Assembly: GCA_905373195.1 (NCBI GenBank)
Contig: CAJPSG010000071.1
Location: 1-6,239, forward strand
Direction: 5' to 3'
Origin: Kingella oralis
GTDB lineage: Bacteria; Pseudomonadota; Gammaproteobacteria; Burkholderiales; Neisseriaceae
Length of the DNA stretch: 6,239 bases
In this document: positions 1-4,577 of the stretch, piece by piece
How the letters are laid out: each line of letters starts with the position of its first letter
Numbering within the stretch: the first letter of the stretch is position 1
Notes under the pieces: model-generated
The model's input: the letters and a program-made list of their open reading frames with translations, nothing else
Database searches by the model: none
What the model was told of the DNA's origin: nothing
Translations under genes and position numbers: made by a program

Positions 1-97
1 CGGCATAGGGGTCGGGCGCGATAAAGCCCAGCGCGGGTAAATCTTCGTGTGTTTCGTGGCAAACGGTGCAAGTGTAGGTTGTTGAATGGTCTGTCAT
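1..97 (-). CDS. DUF2199 domain protein (5' end only)
   Basis: Only the first 32 residues are in the window; the rest lies beyond the left edge. The start is the ATG at 97-95, preceded on the minus strand by an AAGGA ribosome-binding site at about 104-109. The peptide opens with a CxxC pair (C10, C13) followed by H14 and H17, and then L20-P21 and a GFIAPDPY stretch. This spacing of a short zinc-ribbon-like CxxC, His, Leu-Pro and a Pro-Asp-Pro-Tyr segment resembles the N-terminus of DUF2199 proteins, small bacterial proteins of unknown function. The family call rests on remembered pattern and on a short fragment, so it is moderate. Metal binding by the Cys/His residues is inference. The gene points the same way as darP but is separated from it by a DUS hairpin, so it is probably a separate transcript. 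Confidence 0.7.
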   Translation of the reverse strand, partial: MTDHSTTYTCTVCHETHEDLPALGFIAPDPYA

Positions 98-128
98 TGT
101 GTTGTCCTTATGATGATGCCGTTATTCA

Positions 129-168
129 TTTTCAGGCTGCCTTTTGATAATAATAGGCAGCCTGAAAA
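129..168. terminator. DUS-arm inverted repeat, terminator of darP
   Basis: A perfect 14-bp inverted repeat (129-142 and 155-168) with a 12-nt A/T-rich loop. Each arm contains an exact DUS (131-142 on minus, 155-166 on plus). It lies 41 bp beyond the darP stop on the side towards which darP is transcribed. Paired inverted DUS acting as gene-end hairpins is well known in Neisseriaceae. There is no long T-tract after it on the minus strand, so its efficiency is uncertain. A degenerate DUS (AAGCAACCTGAA, 174-185) lies beside it. Confidence 0.75.
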
Positions 169-208
169 CCATAAAGCAACCTGAAAGCACCCCAACCACG
201 CCAGCAAA

Positions 209-715
209 CTACTCCGCTTCATGCCCTTCCATCACCGCTTTCAACTCCTGATACAACGCGCGAAAATTTTTCGGCGGCTTGTTCAACTCCGCTTCCTTAC
301 GCGCATTGCGAATCAACGTGCGCAACGCGCCCACATCCGCGTGCGGAAAATCCGACACAAACGCCGTCAGCGCATCATCGCTTGCCAGCAAACGGCTACG
401 CGCCTGCTCCACCCGCTGCAAAAAAGCATTGTGCGCTTGGTTATCGCCTTTAAGCCGCGCCAAAAAATCGCGGATGGGCGCGGGGTCAATATCGCGCATC
501 AAGCGTCCGATGTATTGGCGTTGGCGTTTAAGCGCGCTGTTGGACGTGATTTTTTTGTATTCGCGGATGGCATCCAGCAAATCTTCGGGCAATGTGAGTT
601 TTTTAATCGTTTCACTGGATAGCTCGGTTAATTCCATGCCCAAGTCTTGCAGCGCATCCATTTGTTTTTTCATCTGAGTTTTGCTCACCCATTCTTCTTC
701 GCGTTGGTTTTCCAT
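209..715 (-). CDS. darP: Ribosome biogenesis factor DarP (YjgA/DUF615 family)
   Basis: Predicted cytoplasmic 168-residue protein that matches the whole DarP/YjgA family (DUF615), which binds pre-50S particles and helps late large-subunit assembly. Family signatures are the N-terminal WVSKTQMKKQMDALQDLG block (residues 9-26), the central RQRQYIGRLMRDID helix (64-77), and the C-terminal TLIRNARKEAELNKPPKNFR block (133-152). The composition is highly charged and helical, with no signal peptide. The frame stays open up to an ATG at 835, but the ATG at 715 is preferred: the Trp-Val-Ser-Lys block then starts at residue 9 as in relatives, an extended -10 promoter (757-749) lies inside the would-be extension, and AAGGA lies upstream, though about 12 nt from the ATG. 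It is divergent from pmbA; the same yjgA/pmbA divergent pair is known in Escherichia coli. The order is therefore ancient or selected. Confidence 0.95.
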   Translation of the reverse strand: MENQREEEWVSKTQMKKQMDALQDLGMELTELSSETIKKLTLPEDLLDAIREYKKITSNSALKRQRQYIGRLMRDIDPAPIRDFLARLKGDNQAHNAFLQRVEQARSRLLASDDALTAFVSDFPHADVGALRTLIRNARKEAELNKPPKNFRALYQELKAVMEGHEAE

Positions 716-728
716 TTTGTTTGTTAAT

Positions 729-742
729 CCTTGTTTACAAGG
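729..742. promoter_or_regulatory. Palindrome at the darP start site and ribosome-binding site
   Basis: CCTTGT-TT-ACAAGG is a near-perfect 14-bp palindrome covering the predicted darP transcription start. In the darP mRNA it can form a 5-bp hairpin with a 4-nt loop whose 3' arm includes the AAGG of the ribosome-binding site. It could be an operator or an RNA switch for darP, or chance. The structure is seen; the role is inference. Confidence 0.3.
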
Positions 743-748
743 GGCGCA

Positions 749-757
749 ATCATAGCA
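749..757 (-). promoter_or_regulatory. Extended -10 promoter for darP
   Basis: On the minus strand the bases read TGCTATGAT, an extended -10 element (TGn plus TATGAT, five of six to TATAAT). No good -35 is seen, which is common with extended -10 promoters. Transcription would start near 742, giving a leader of about 27 nt before the darP ATG. A one-mismatch DUS (TGGCAGCCTGAA, 769-780) falls where the -35 would be. Confidence 0.55.
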
Positions 758-866
758 AAAAATCCATGTGGCAGCCTGAAAAACTCTGCTTTTAGCCGCC
801 CAAGCCCAACGCCATCCGCGCCGAAAATTTAGCATCCTTAATATTTTTTAACGCCCAAGCAACGCG

Positions 867-894
867 AAAACGGCTAAAATCCAGCCGTTTTTTT
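867..894 (+). terminator. Intrinsic-terminator-like hairpin in front of pmbA
   Basis: A perfect 9-bp stem (AAAACGGCT, 867-875, with AGCCGTTTT, 883-891) and a 7-nt loop, followed by three more T to give a run of seven T (888-894). This is the classical form of a Rho-independent terminator reading rightwards, yet no gene ends here: it sits between divergent darP and pmbA, 17 nt before the pmbA ATG. It is either an attenuator in the pmbA leader, an insulator, or the end of a short unannotated transcript. A weak -10-like TAATAT lies at 839-844. Confidence 0.6.
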
Positions 895-911
895 GTTCAC
901 AAAGCCCATTC

Positions 912-2240
912 ATGTTCCAACACACCGCCAACGAACTCCAACAAGCCGCCCAAGCCGCGCTTGACCTTGCCAAACAAAAAGGCGCAACCGCCGCCGAAGT
1001 AGATTTAAGCGAATCGCTGGGGCAAAGCGTGCAAGTGCGCTGGCGCGAAATTGAACAAATTGAATATCAACAAGACCAATCACTAGACATCACCGTGTTT
1101 GTTGGACACAGCAAAGGACGTGCCAGCACCGCCGATTTATCGCCCCAAGCCCTAGCCAGCACCGTTCAGGCTGCCTGCGACATCGCCCGCTACACCGCCG
1201 CCGACCCCTTTGCAGGCATCGCCGATGCCAACCTGATGGCAACACACATCGCCGATTTAGACCGCTACCACGAATGGGATTTATCCAGCGAACAAGCCAT
1301 CGCCATCGCCAAAGAATGCGAAGCAGCCGCGCTATCCGCCGACAGCCGCATCAGCAATTCCGAAGGTGCAAGCGTGGACACCTCGCATTTTCAATTTGTT
1401 TACGCCAATTCGCACGGCTTTTGCCAACACCAGCGCGGCACACGCCACAGCCTATCGTGCAGCGTGGTTGCCAGCGATGAACACGGCATGGAACGCGATT
1501 ATTGGTACGACATCGCCAGCGACAGCCAAGATTTAGACACCCCCGCCCATATCGGCAACATCGCCGCAGAACGCGCTACGCGTCGTCTTGCCCCGCAAAC
1601 CGTTGCCACGGGCAGCTATCCCATTCTCTTTGATGCCTCCGTTGCCAGCAGCCTGATTGGGCATATTGTGGGCGGCTTAACAGGCGGCGCACTCTATCGC
1701 CAAAGCAGCTTTTTGCAAGACAGCATCGGCACGCAAATTCTCCCCGATTTCATCAGCCTGCGCGAAGAACCGCACATTCCGCGCGCCCTCGGCAGCACCT
1801 ATTTTGACAGCGAAGGCGTTGCCACCCAGCCGCGCTTTGTGATTGAAAACGGCATTGTGCGCGGCTATTTTTTGGATAGTTACAGCGCGCGCAAGCTCAA
1901 CCAAACCAGCACAGGCAACGCAGGCGGCGCACACAATCTCTACCTTACCGCCACCGAAAACAGCCAAACCGCCCTGCTCAAACAAATGGGCACAGGCTTG
2001 CTCATCACCGAACTGATGGGGCAAGGCGTGAATATGCTCACAGGCGATTATTCGCGCGGCGCGGCAGGCTTTTGGGTGGAAAATGGCATCATCAGCCATC
2101 CCGTTTCTGGGATTACCATTGCAGGCAGCCTGAAAGAAATGTTGCGCAACATCGTCGCCACAGGCAGCGATTTCCGCCGCAACGCCAGCAGCAAAATCGG
2201 CTCAATTTTAATCAGCAATATGACTGTTGCAGGAGCATAA
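912..2240 (+). CDS. pmbA: Metalloprotease subunit PmbA/TldE
   Basis: A 442-residue protein of normal family length (E. coli PmbA is about 450). TldE pairs with TldD to form a cytoplasmic zinc protease that trims unfolded peptides, known for maturing microcin B17 and degrading the antitoxin CcdA. Visible family blocks are DLSPQALASTVQAACDIARYT in the N-terminal half, the GHIVGGLTGGALYR segment (about 250-263), FDSEGVATQ (298-306), SYSARKLNQTSTGNAGG (323-339) and TGDYSRGAAGFWVENG (377-392). The HExxxH zinc motif is absent, as expected for TldE, since TldD carries it; no tldD is in this window. The ATG at 912 aligns close to the family start but has no clear Shine-Dalgarno sequence. The terminator-like hairpin just upstream may limit its transcription. 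The next gene starts 2 bp after the stop and is probably co-translated. Two exact DUS lie inside the gene. Confidence 0.97.
   Translation: MFQHTANELQQAAQAALDLAKQKGATAAEVDLSESLGQSVQVRWREIEQIEYQQDQSLDITVFVGHSKGRASTADLSPQALASTVQAACDIARYTAADPFAGIADANLMATHIADLDRYHEWDLSSEQAIAIAKECEAAALSADSRISNSEGASVDTSHFQFVYANSHGFCQHQRGTRHSLSCSVVASDEHGMERDYWYDIASDSQDLDTPAHIGNIAAERATRRLAPQTVATGSYPILFDASVASSLIGHIVGGLTGGALYRQSSFLQDSIGTQILPDFISLREEPHIPRALGSTYFDSEGVATQPRFVIENGIVRGYFLDSYSARKLNQTSTGNAGGAHNLYLTATENSQTALLKQMGTGLLITELMGQGVNMLTGDYSRGAAGFWVENGIISHPVSGITIAGSLKEMLRNIVATGSDFRRNASSKIGSILISNMTVAGA
1165..1176 (-). repeat. DNA uptake sequence inside pmbA
   Basis: Exact AGGCAGCCTGAA on the minus strand, within the codons for the VQAAC segment of PmbA (about residues 85-89). 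This lies in a conserved block, so the DUS is accommodated by a protein sequence that family members carry anyway (VQAA). Confidence 0.9.
2123..2134 (+). repeat. DNA uptake sequence inside pmbA
   Basis: Exact AGGCAGCCTGAA on the plus strand, coding the GSLKE region near the PmbA C-terminus, where E. coli has GNLKD. The Asn-to-Ser difference is compatible with DUS fixation. Confidence 0.9.
2231..2235 (+). promoter_or_regulatory. Ribosome-binding site of the EF-hand gene, inside pmbA
   Basis: AGGAG lies seven bases before the ATG at 2243 and within the last pmbA codons. It decides the start of the EF-hand gene and means ribosomes finishing pmbA are placed to restart on it. Confidence 0.8.
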
Positions 2241-2242
2241 CC

Positions 2243-2599
2243 ATGACACGCCAGCCACACATCTTCTTCATCGTACTCACCGCCGCGTTTACCCCGCTTG
2301 CTGCCGATGCTTGCTCACGAATGCAGCCCGTAGCCGCGTTTGTGATGCTTAACGACCAAGACGGCGACCGCGCCCTCAACCTCACCGAATGGCTCGCCGC
2401 CAGCACAGGCGAAAACTTAATCGCTTCGTTTAAGCTCAACGACCCCGAAGAATTTGCCCTTTACGATATTGACCACAATGGCGTAGTAGAAGCGCGCGAA
2501 TTGGGCTTTAACTCGGTGCGCTATCGCACCGACCCTTGCTCGCGCATCCAGTCGTCCCATTTTATGAACCTTAACGCCAGCAGCGTTGCTCTGCATTAA
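2243..2599 (+). CDS. Small secreted EF-hand protein
   Basis: A 118-residue protein that I cannot assign to a named family. The start at 2243 is fixed by AGGAG at 2231-2235, seven bases upstream, located in the last codons of pmbA; the frame is open further upstream but only as a shadow of pmbA. Residues 1-23 form a short signal peptide (hydrophobic core IFFIVLTAAF, cleavage after A-D-A); C24 would become the mature N-terminal residue, but the -3 to -1 residues do not make a good lipobox. Two canonical calcium loops follow: D38-x-D40-x-D42...E49 and D75-x-D77-x-N79-G80...E86. They make a paired EF-hand unit. Two cysteines sit in matching motifs, CSRMQ (24-28) and CSRIQ (99-103), outside the pair, and could form a disulfide. 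The likely site is the periplasm or exterior, as a calcium sensor or buffer; the function is unknown. The 2-bp gap implies translational coupling with pmbA. Confidence 0.85.
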   Translation: MTRQPHIFFIVLTAAFTPLAADACSRMQPVAAFVMLNDQDGDRALNLTEWLAASTGENLIASFKLNDPEEFALYDIDHNGVVEARELGFNSVRYRTDPCSRIQSSHFMNLNASSVALH

Positions 2600-2607
2600 A
2601 TCCGCTT

Positions 2608-2654
2608 AATAGGCAGCCTGAAAATGGAAAAACAGCATTTTCAGGCTGCCTATT
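2608..2654. terminator. 19-bp DUS hairpin ending the pmbA/EF-hand unit
   Basis: A perfect 19-bp inverted repeat (2608-2626 and 2636-2654) with a 9-nt loop (GAAAAACAG), starting 9 bp after the EF-hand gene stop. The arms carry exact DUS at 2611-2622 (plus) and 2640-2651 (minus), and the symmetry extends 3-4 bases beyond the DUS on each side. Only a short T-rich tail (TATT, inside the stem) follows. It is the longest stem in the window and the obvious 3' end for the pmbA unit. Confidence 0.8.
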
Positions 2655-2683
2655 GGTGTATGGCGTAAAGGCGCGAACCATAA

Positions 2684-2695
2684 AGGCAGCCTGAA
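2684..2695 (+). repeat. Single DNA uptake sequence upstream of the DUF853 gene
   Basis: Exact AGGCAGCCTGAA. Together with its right flank it is identical for 18 bases to 155-172, showing that the conserved unit here can exceed 12 bp. A variant (AAGCAGCCTGAA on minus, one mismatch) follows at 2723-2734. Confidence 0.9.
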
Positions 2696-2760
2696 AACCA
2701 TTTTTGACACACCAACCCGCATTTCAGGCTGCTTCAACCCCATCCACAAGGAAACCCATC

Positions 2761-4242
2761 ATGACCGACTACCTAATCGCCCACAGCCACGACAACCAAC
2801 CCGTTTTCCTGCATTCCAAACTTGCCAACCGCCACGGCTTAATCGCAGGCGCAACAGGCACAGGCAAAACCGTAACCCTGCGCAAACTCGCCGAAGCATT
2901 CAGCCAAGACGGCGTGCCCGTGTTTATGGCGGATGTGAAAGGCGACCTTTCAGGCATTTGCCGCGCGGGCAAAAACGAAGGCAAGGTTGCCGAGCGCATG
3001 GCGCAATACGATTTGCTCGATGATTATTTGCAAGCGTTTCCCGTGCGCTTTTGGGATGTGTACGGCGAAACAGGCATCCCCGTGCGCGTGAGCATTTCTG
3101 CGATGGGCGCGATGCTGCTCGCCCGCCTGATGAACCTAAACGACACGCAAGAAGGCGTGTTAAACCTTGTGTTTAAAGTGGCGGACGATAAAGGCTGGCA
3201 TCTGATTGACCTCAAAGACCTGCGCGGCGTGCTGCAATATGTGTCCGAACACGCCGCCGAATTTCGCAACACCTACGGCAACGTTTCCGCCGCCAGCATC
3301 GGTGCCATCCAACGCCAGCTTTTGCAACTGGAAAGCGAAGGCGCAGACCAATTTTTTGGCGAACCCGAATTAAACCTGCAAGATTGGCTGCAAACCGAAA
3401 ACGGGCAAGGCATCATCAACATTCTGAACGCCGAAAAACTGATGCGCTCGCCGCGTTTATACAGCGCGTTTATGTTGTGGTTTCTTGCCGAATTGTTTGA
3501 AACCCTGCCCGAAGTGGGCGACCCCGAAAAGCCCAAATTTGTGCTGTTTTTTGACGAAGCGCATCTGATTTTTGACAACGCCAGCAAAGTGCTGATTGAG
3601 CAAGTGGAACAATGCGTGCGGCTGATTCGTTCCAAAGGCGTGGGCGTGTATTTTATTACGCAAAACCCGCTGGATTTGCCTGATACCGTTTTGGGGCAGT
3701 TGGGCAACCGCGTGCAACACGCCCTGCGCGCCTTCACCCCGCGCGACCAAAAAGCGGTGAAATCCGCCGCCGACACCTTCCGCAGCAATCCGCAGCTCAA
3801 CGTTGCCACCGCCATCACCGAGCTGGGCGTGGGCGAAGCGCTGGTGTCTTGTTTGGACGAAAAAGGGCAGCCTGAAATCGTGCAACGCGCGTTTGTCATG
3901 CCGCCGCAATCGCAGCTTGCACCGCTGCCCGAAGCCGAACGCAACGCCGCCTTCCAAGCCGACAGCCTGTATCCCGTGTACAAAGACTTGGTGGACAACT
4001 TCTCCGCCTACGAAGCCCTGCAACAGCTTGCGGGCGAGCAGGCGCAAGCGGCAGAAAGCGCGAAAAAATCCGAAGACGGCTTGCTTGGCGGCTTTTTGGG
4101 CGGGCTGTTTGGCAGCCGCAAAAAAGCGGGCAAAGGCTTGGGCTACGACTTGGCAGGCAGCGTGGGCAGCCAAATCAACAAGCAGGTAACCAAAGCCATC
4201 AGCCGCAGCATTATGGGCGTGATTAAAAATATGTTGAAATAA
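2761..4242 (+). CDS. DUF853/YjgR-family HerA-like ATPase
   Basis: A 493-residue P-loop ATPase that resembles E. coli YjgR (500 residues) over its full length. The family belongs to the HerA/FtsK superfamily of hexameric motor ATPases; its substrate and role are not established. Visible motifs: NRHGLIAGATGTGKT with Walker A GATGTGKT (30-37), MADVKGDLSG just after it, Walker B VLFFDEAH (261-268, D265-E266), RSKGVGVYFITQNP with the sensor-like T300-Q301, and LGQLGNRVQHALRAFTPRD (311-329) with candidate arginine-finger residues. An Ala/Gln/Glu linker leads to a glycine-rich hydrophobic tail, DGLLGGFLGGLFG (439-451), then a basic stretch; this tail is also present in YjgR and might contact membrane or partners. 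ATG 2761 is chosen because AAGGA (2748-2752) lies eight bases upstream and the protein then starts where YjgR does; the in-frame TTG at 2704 lacks this. It forms its own unit between two DUS hairpins. Confidence 0.95.
   Translation: MTDYLIAHSHDNQPVFLHSKLANRHGLIAGATGTGKTVTLRKLAEAFSQDGVPVFMADVKGDLSGICRAGKNEGKVAERMAQYDLLDDYLQAFPVRFWDVYGETGIPVRVSISAMGAMLLARLMNLNDTQEGVLNLVFKVADDKGWHLIDLKDLRGVLQYVSEHAAEFRNTYGNVSAASIGAIQRQLLQLESEGADQFFGEPELNLQDWLQTENGQGIINILNAEKLMRSPRLYSAFMLWFLAELFETLPEVGDPEKPKFVLFFDEAHLIFDNASKVLIEQVEQCVRLIRSKGVGVYFITQNPLDLPDTVLGQLGNRVQHALRAFTPRDQKAVKSAADTFRSNPQLNVATAITELGVGEALVSCLDEKGQPEIVQRAFVMPPQSQLAPLPEAERNAAFQADSLYPVYKDLVDNFSAYEALQQLAGEQAQAAESAKKSEDGLLGGFLGGLFGSRKKAGKGLGYDLAGSVGSQINKQVTKAISRSIMGVIKNMLK
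3865..3876 (+). repeat. One-mismatch DNA uptake sequence in the DUF853 gene
   Basis: GGGCAGCCTGAA, differing from the DUS only at base 1, codes the GQPEI segment of the ATPase. It keeps the CTG core needed for uptake in studied neisserial systems, so it may still work weakly. Confidence 0.6.
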
Positions 4243-4250
4243 GGTATAAT
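4223..4250 (+). promoter_or_regulatory. Candidate promoter at the end of the DUF853 gene
   Basis: A perfect -10 TATAAT (4245-4250) with a weak -35 TTAAAA (4223-4228) at 16-bp spacing, overlapping the gene's last codons. Transcription would begin near 4257, directly into the DUS hairpin at 4260. It could start a leader transcript across 4298-4577 towards ftsK if the hairpin is leaky. The -35 match is only four of six, so this is tentative. Confidence 0.35.
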
Positions 4251-4259
4251 CGCCCCCGT

Positions 4260-4297
4260 TTCAGGCAGCCTGAAAGCACGTTTTCAGGCTGCCTGAA
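4260..4297. terminator. DUS hairpin ending the DUF853 gene, with overlapping dialects
   Basis: A perfect 16-bp inverted repeat (4260-4275 and 4282-4297) with a 6-nt loop, 17 bp after the DUF853 stop. The arms carry exact AG-kingDUS at 4263-4274 (plus) and 4283-4294 (minus). Each arm core, TTCAGGC(A/T)GCCTGAA, is itself a 15-bp palindrome around one central base, so each also reads AGGCTGCCTGAA on the opposite strand (4260-4271 minus, 4286-4297 plus), the dialect described for Simonsiella. No strong T-tract follows. Confidence 0.75.
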
Positions 4298-4577
4298 TCG
4301 TTTATAAACCGAAACTTGCCATCAATGGAACGTTGGCGGCTCGCCGACATCTTGCAACCAATGAAGTCCTAGCTAACCATTTGGCGACGAACCGTCGCCG
4401 CTCCATATTTAGATTTCAGGCTGCCGTTGGTGTTTTGCAAAGGTTTCTGGCTTATACATCCACACCATTAAACCTAAATGTTGGCAAATCGCCAACGCAC
4501 TATTATCAGGCAGCCTGAAACGCCGTTCCACTCACGCCCCGTTTCGCGCCGCCCAAACTCACACCCCTGCACCACCC
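4298..4577. other. Gene-free stretch before ftsK with three small hairpins
   Basis: No convincing gene is seen. Three stem-loops share GGC-rich stems: 4332-4348 (7 bp with one G-T pair, 3-nt loop), 4383-4399 (GGCGACG/CGTCGCC, perfect 7 bp, loop AAC) and 4480-4496 (GTTGGC/GCCAAC, perfect 6 bp, 5-nt loop). The first arm of hairpin 1 (CGTTGGCG, 4331-4338) is the reverse complement of 4490-4497 in hairpin 3, giving an 8-bp inverted repeat around 167 bp. A one-mismatch DUS (4415-4426, minus) and an exact one (4508-4519, plus) are present. It is probably the ftsK leader; a small RNA or a decayed mobile repeat are possible. No target-site duplication is seen. Confidence 0.4.
4508..4519 (+). repeat. 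DNA uptake sequence upstream of ftsK
   Basis: Exact AGGCAGCCTGAA 58 bp before the ftsK start. With the preceding TC it makes a partial palindrome (TCAGGC-A-GCCTGA), like the arms at 4260-4297, but there is no second inverted copy nearby, so it is not a hairpin terminator. Confidence 0.9.

Noticed and set aside
716..835. 40-residue N-terminal extension of darP
   Set aside because: Contains the likely darP promoter, is Trp/Arg/Cys-rich unlike the family, and the family start block fits the ATG at 715.
2704..2732. TTGACA at 2704-2709 as a -35 box for the DUF853 gene
   Set aside because: The hexamer is perfect but no acceptable -10 lies 15-19 bp downstream.
2704..2760. 19-residue N-terminal extension of the DUF853 ATPase from TTG 2704
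   Set aside because: No ribosome-binding site, includes a DUS-like word, and YjgR relatives begin near the ATG at 2761, which has AAGGA in front.
3273..4173. Long open frames on the minus strand opposite the DUF853 gene (about 240 codons each, 3273-3998 and 3457-4173)
   Set aside because: They mirror the codon bias of the clearly real ATPase gene, show no recognisable domain, and lack ribosome-binding sites.
4331..4497. Miniature mobile element framed by CGTTGGCG/CGCCAACG
   Set aside because: The inverted repeat is only 8 bp, no target duplication is seen, and the match may just reflect similar hairpin stems; kept only as a possibility.
4481..4506. TTGGCA (4481) and TATTAT (4501) as a promoter for ftsK
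   Set aside because: Both hexamers are five of six, but the spacing is only 14 bp and the -35 lies in a hairpin stem; not convincing.
4333..4518. 61-codon open frame in the gene-free stretch before ftsK
   Set aside because: TTG start without a ribosome-binding site, runs through three hairpins and a DUS, and ends inside a DUS; nothing protein-like in its sequence.
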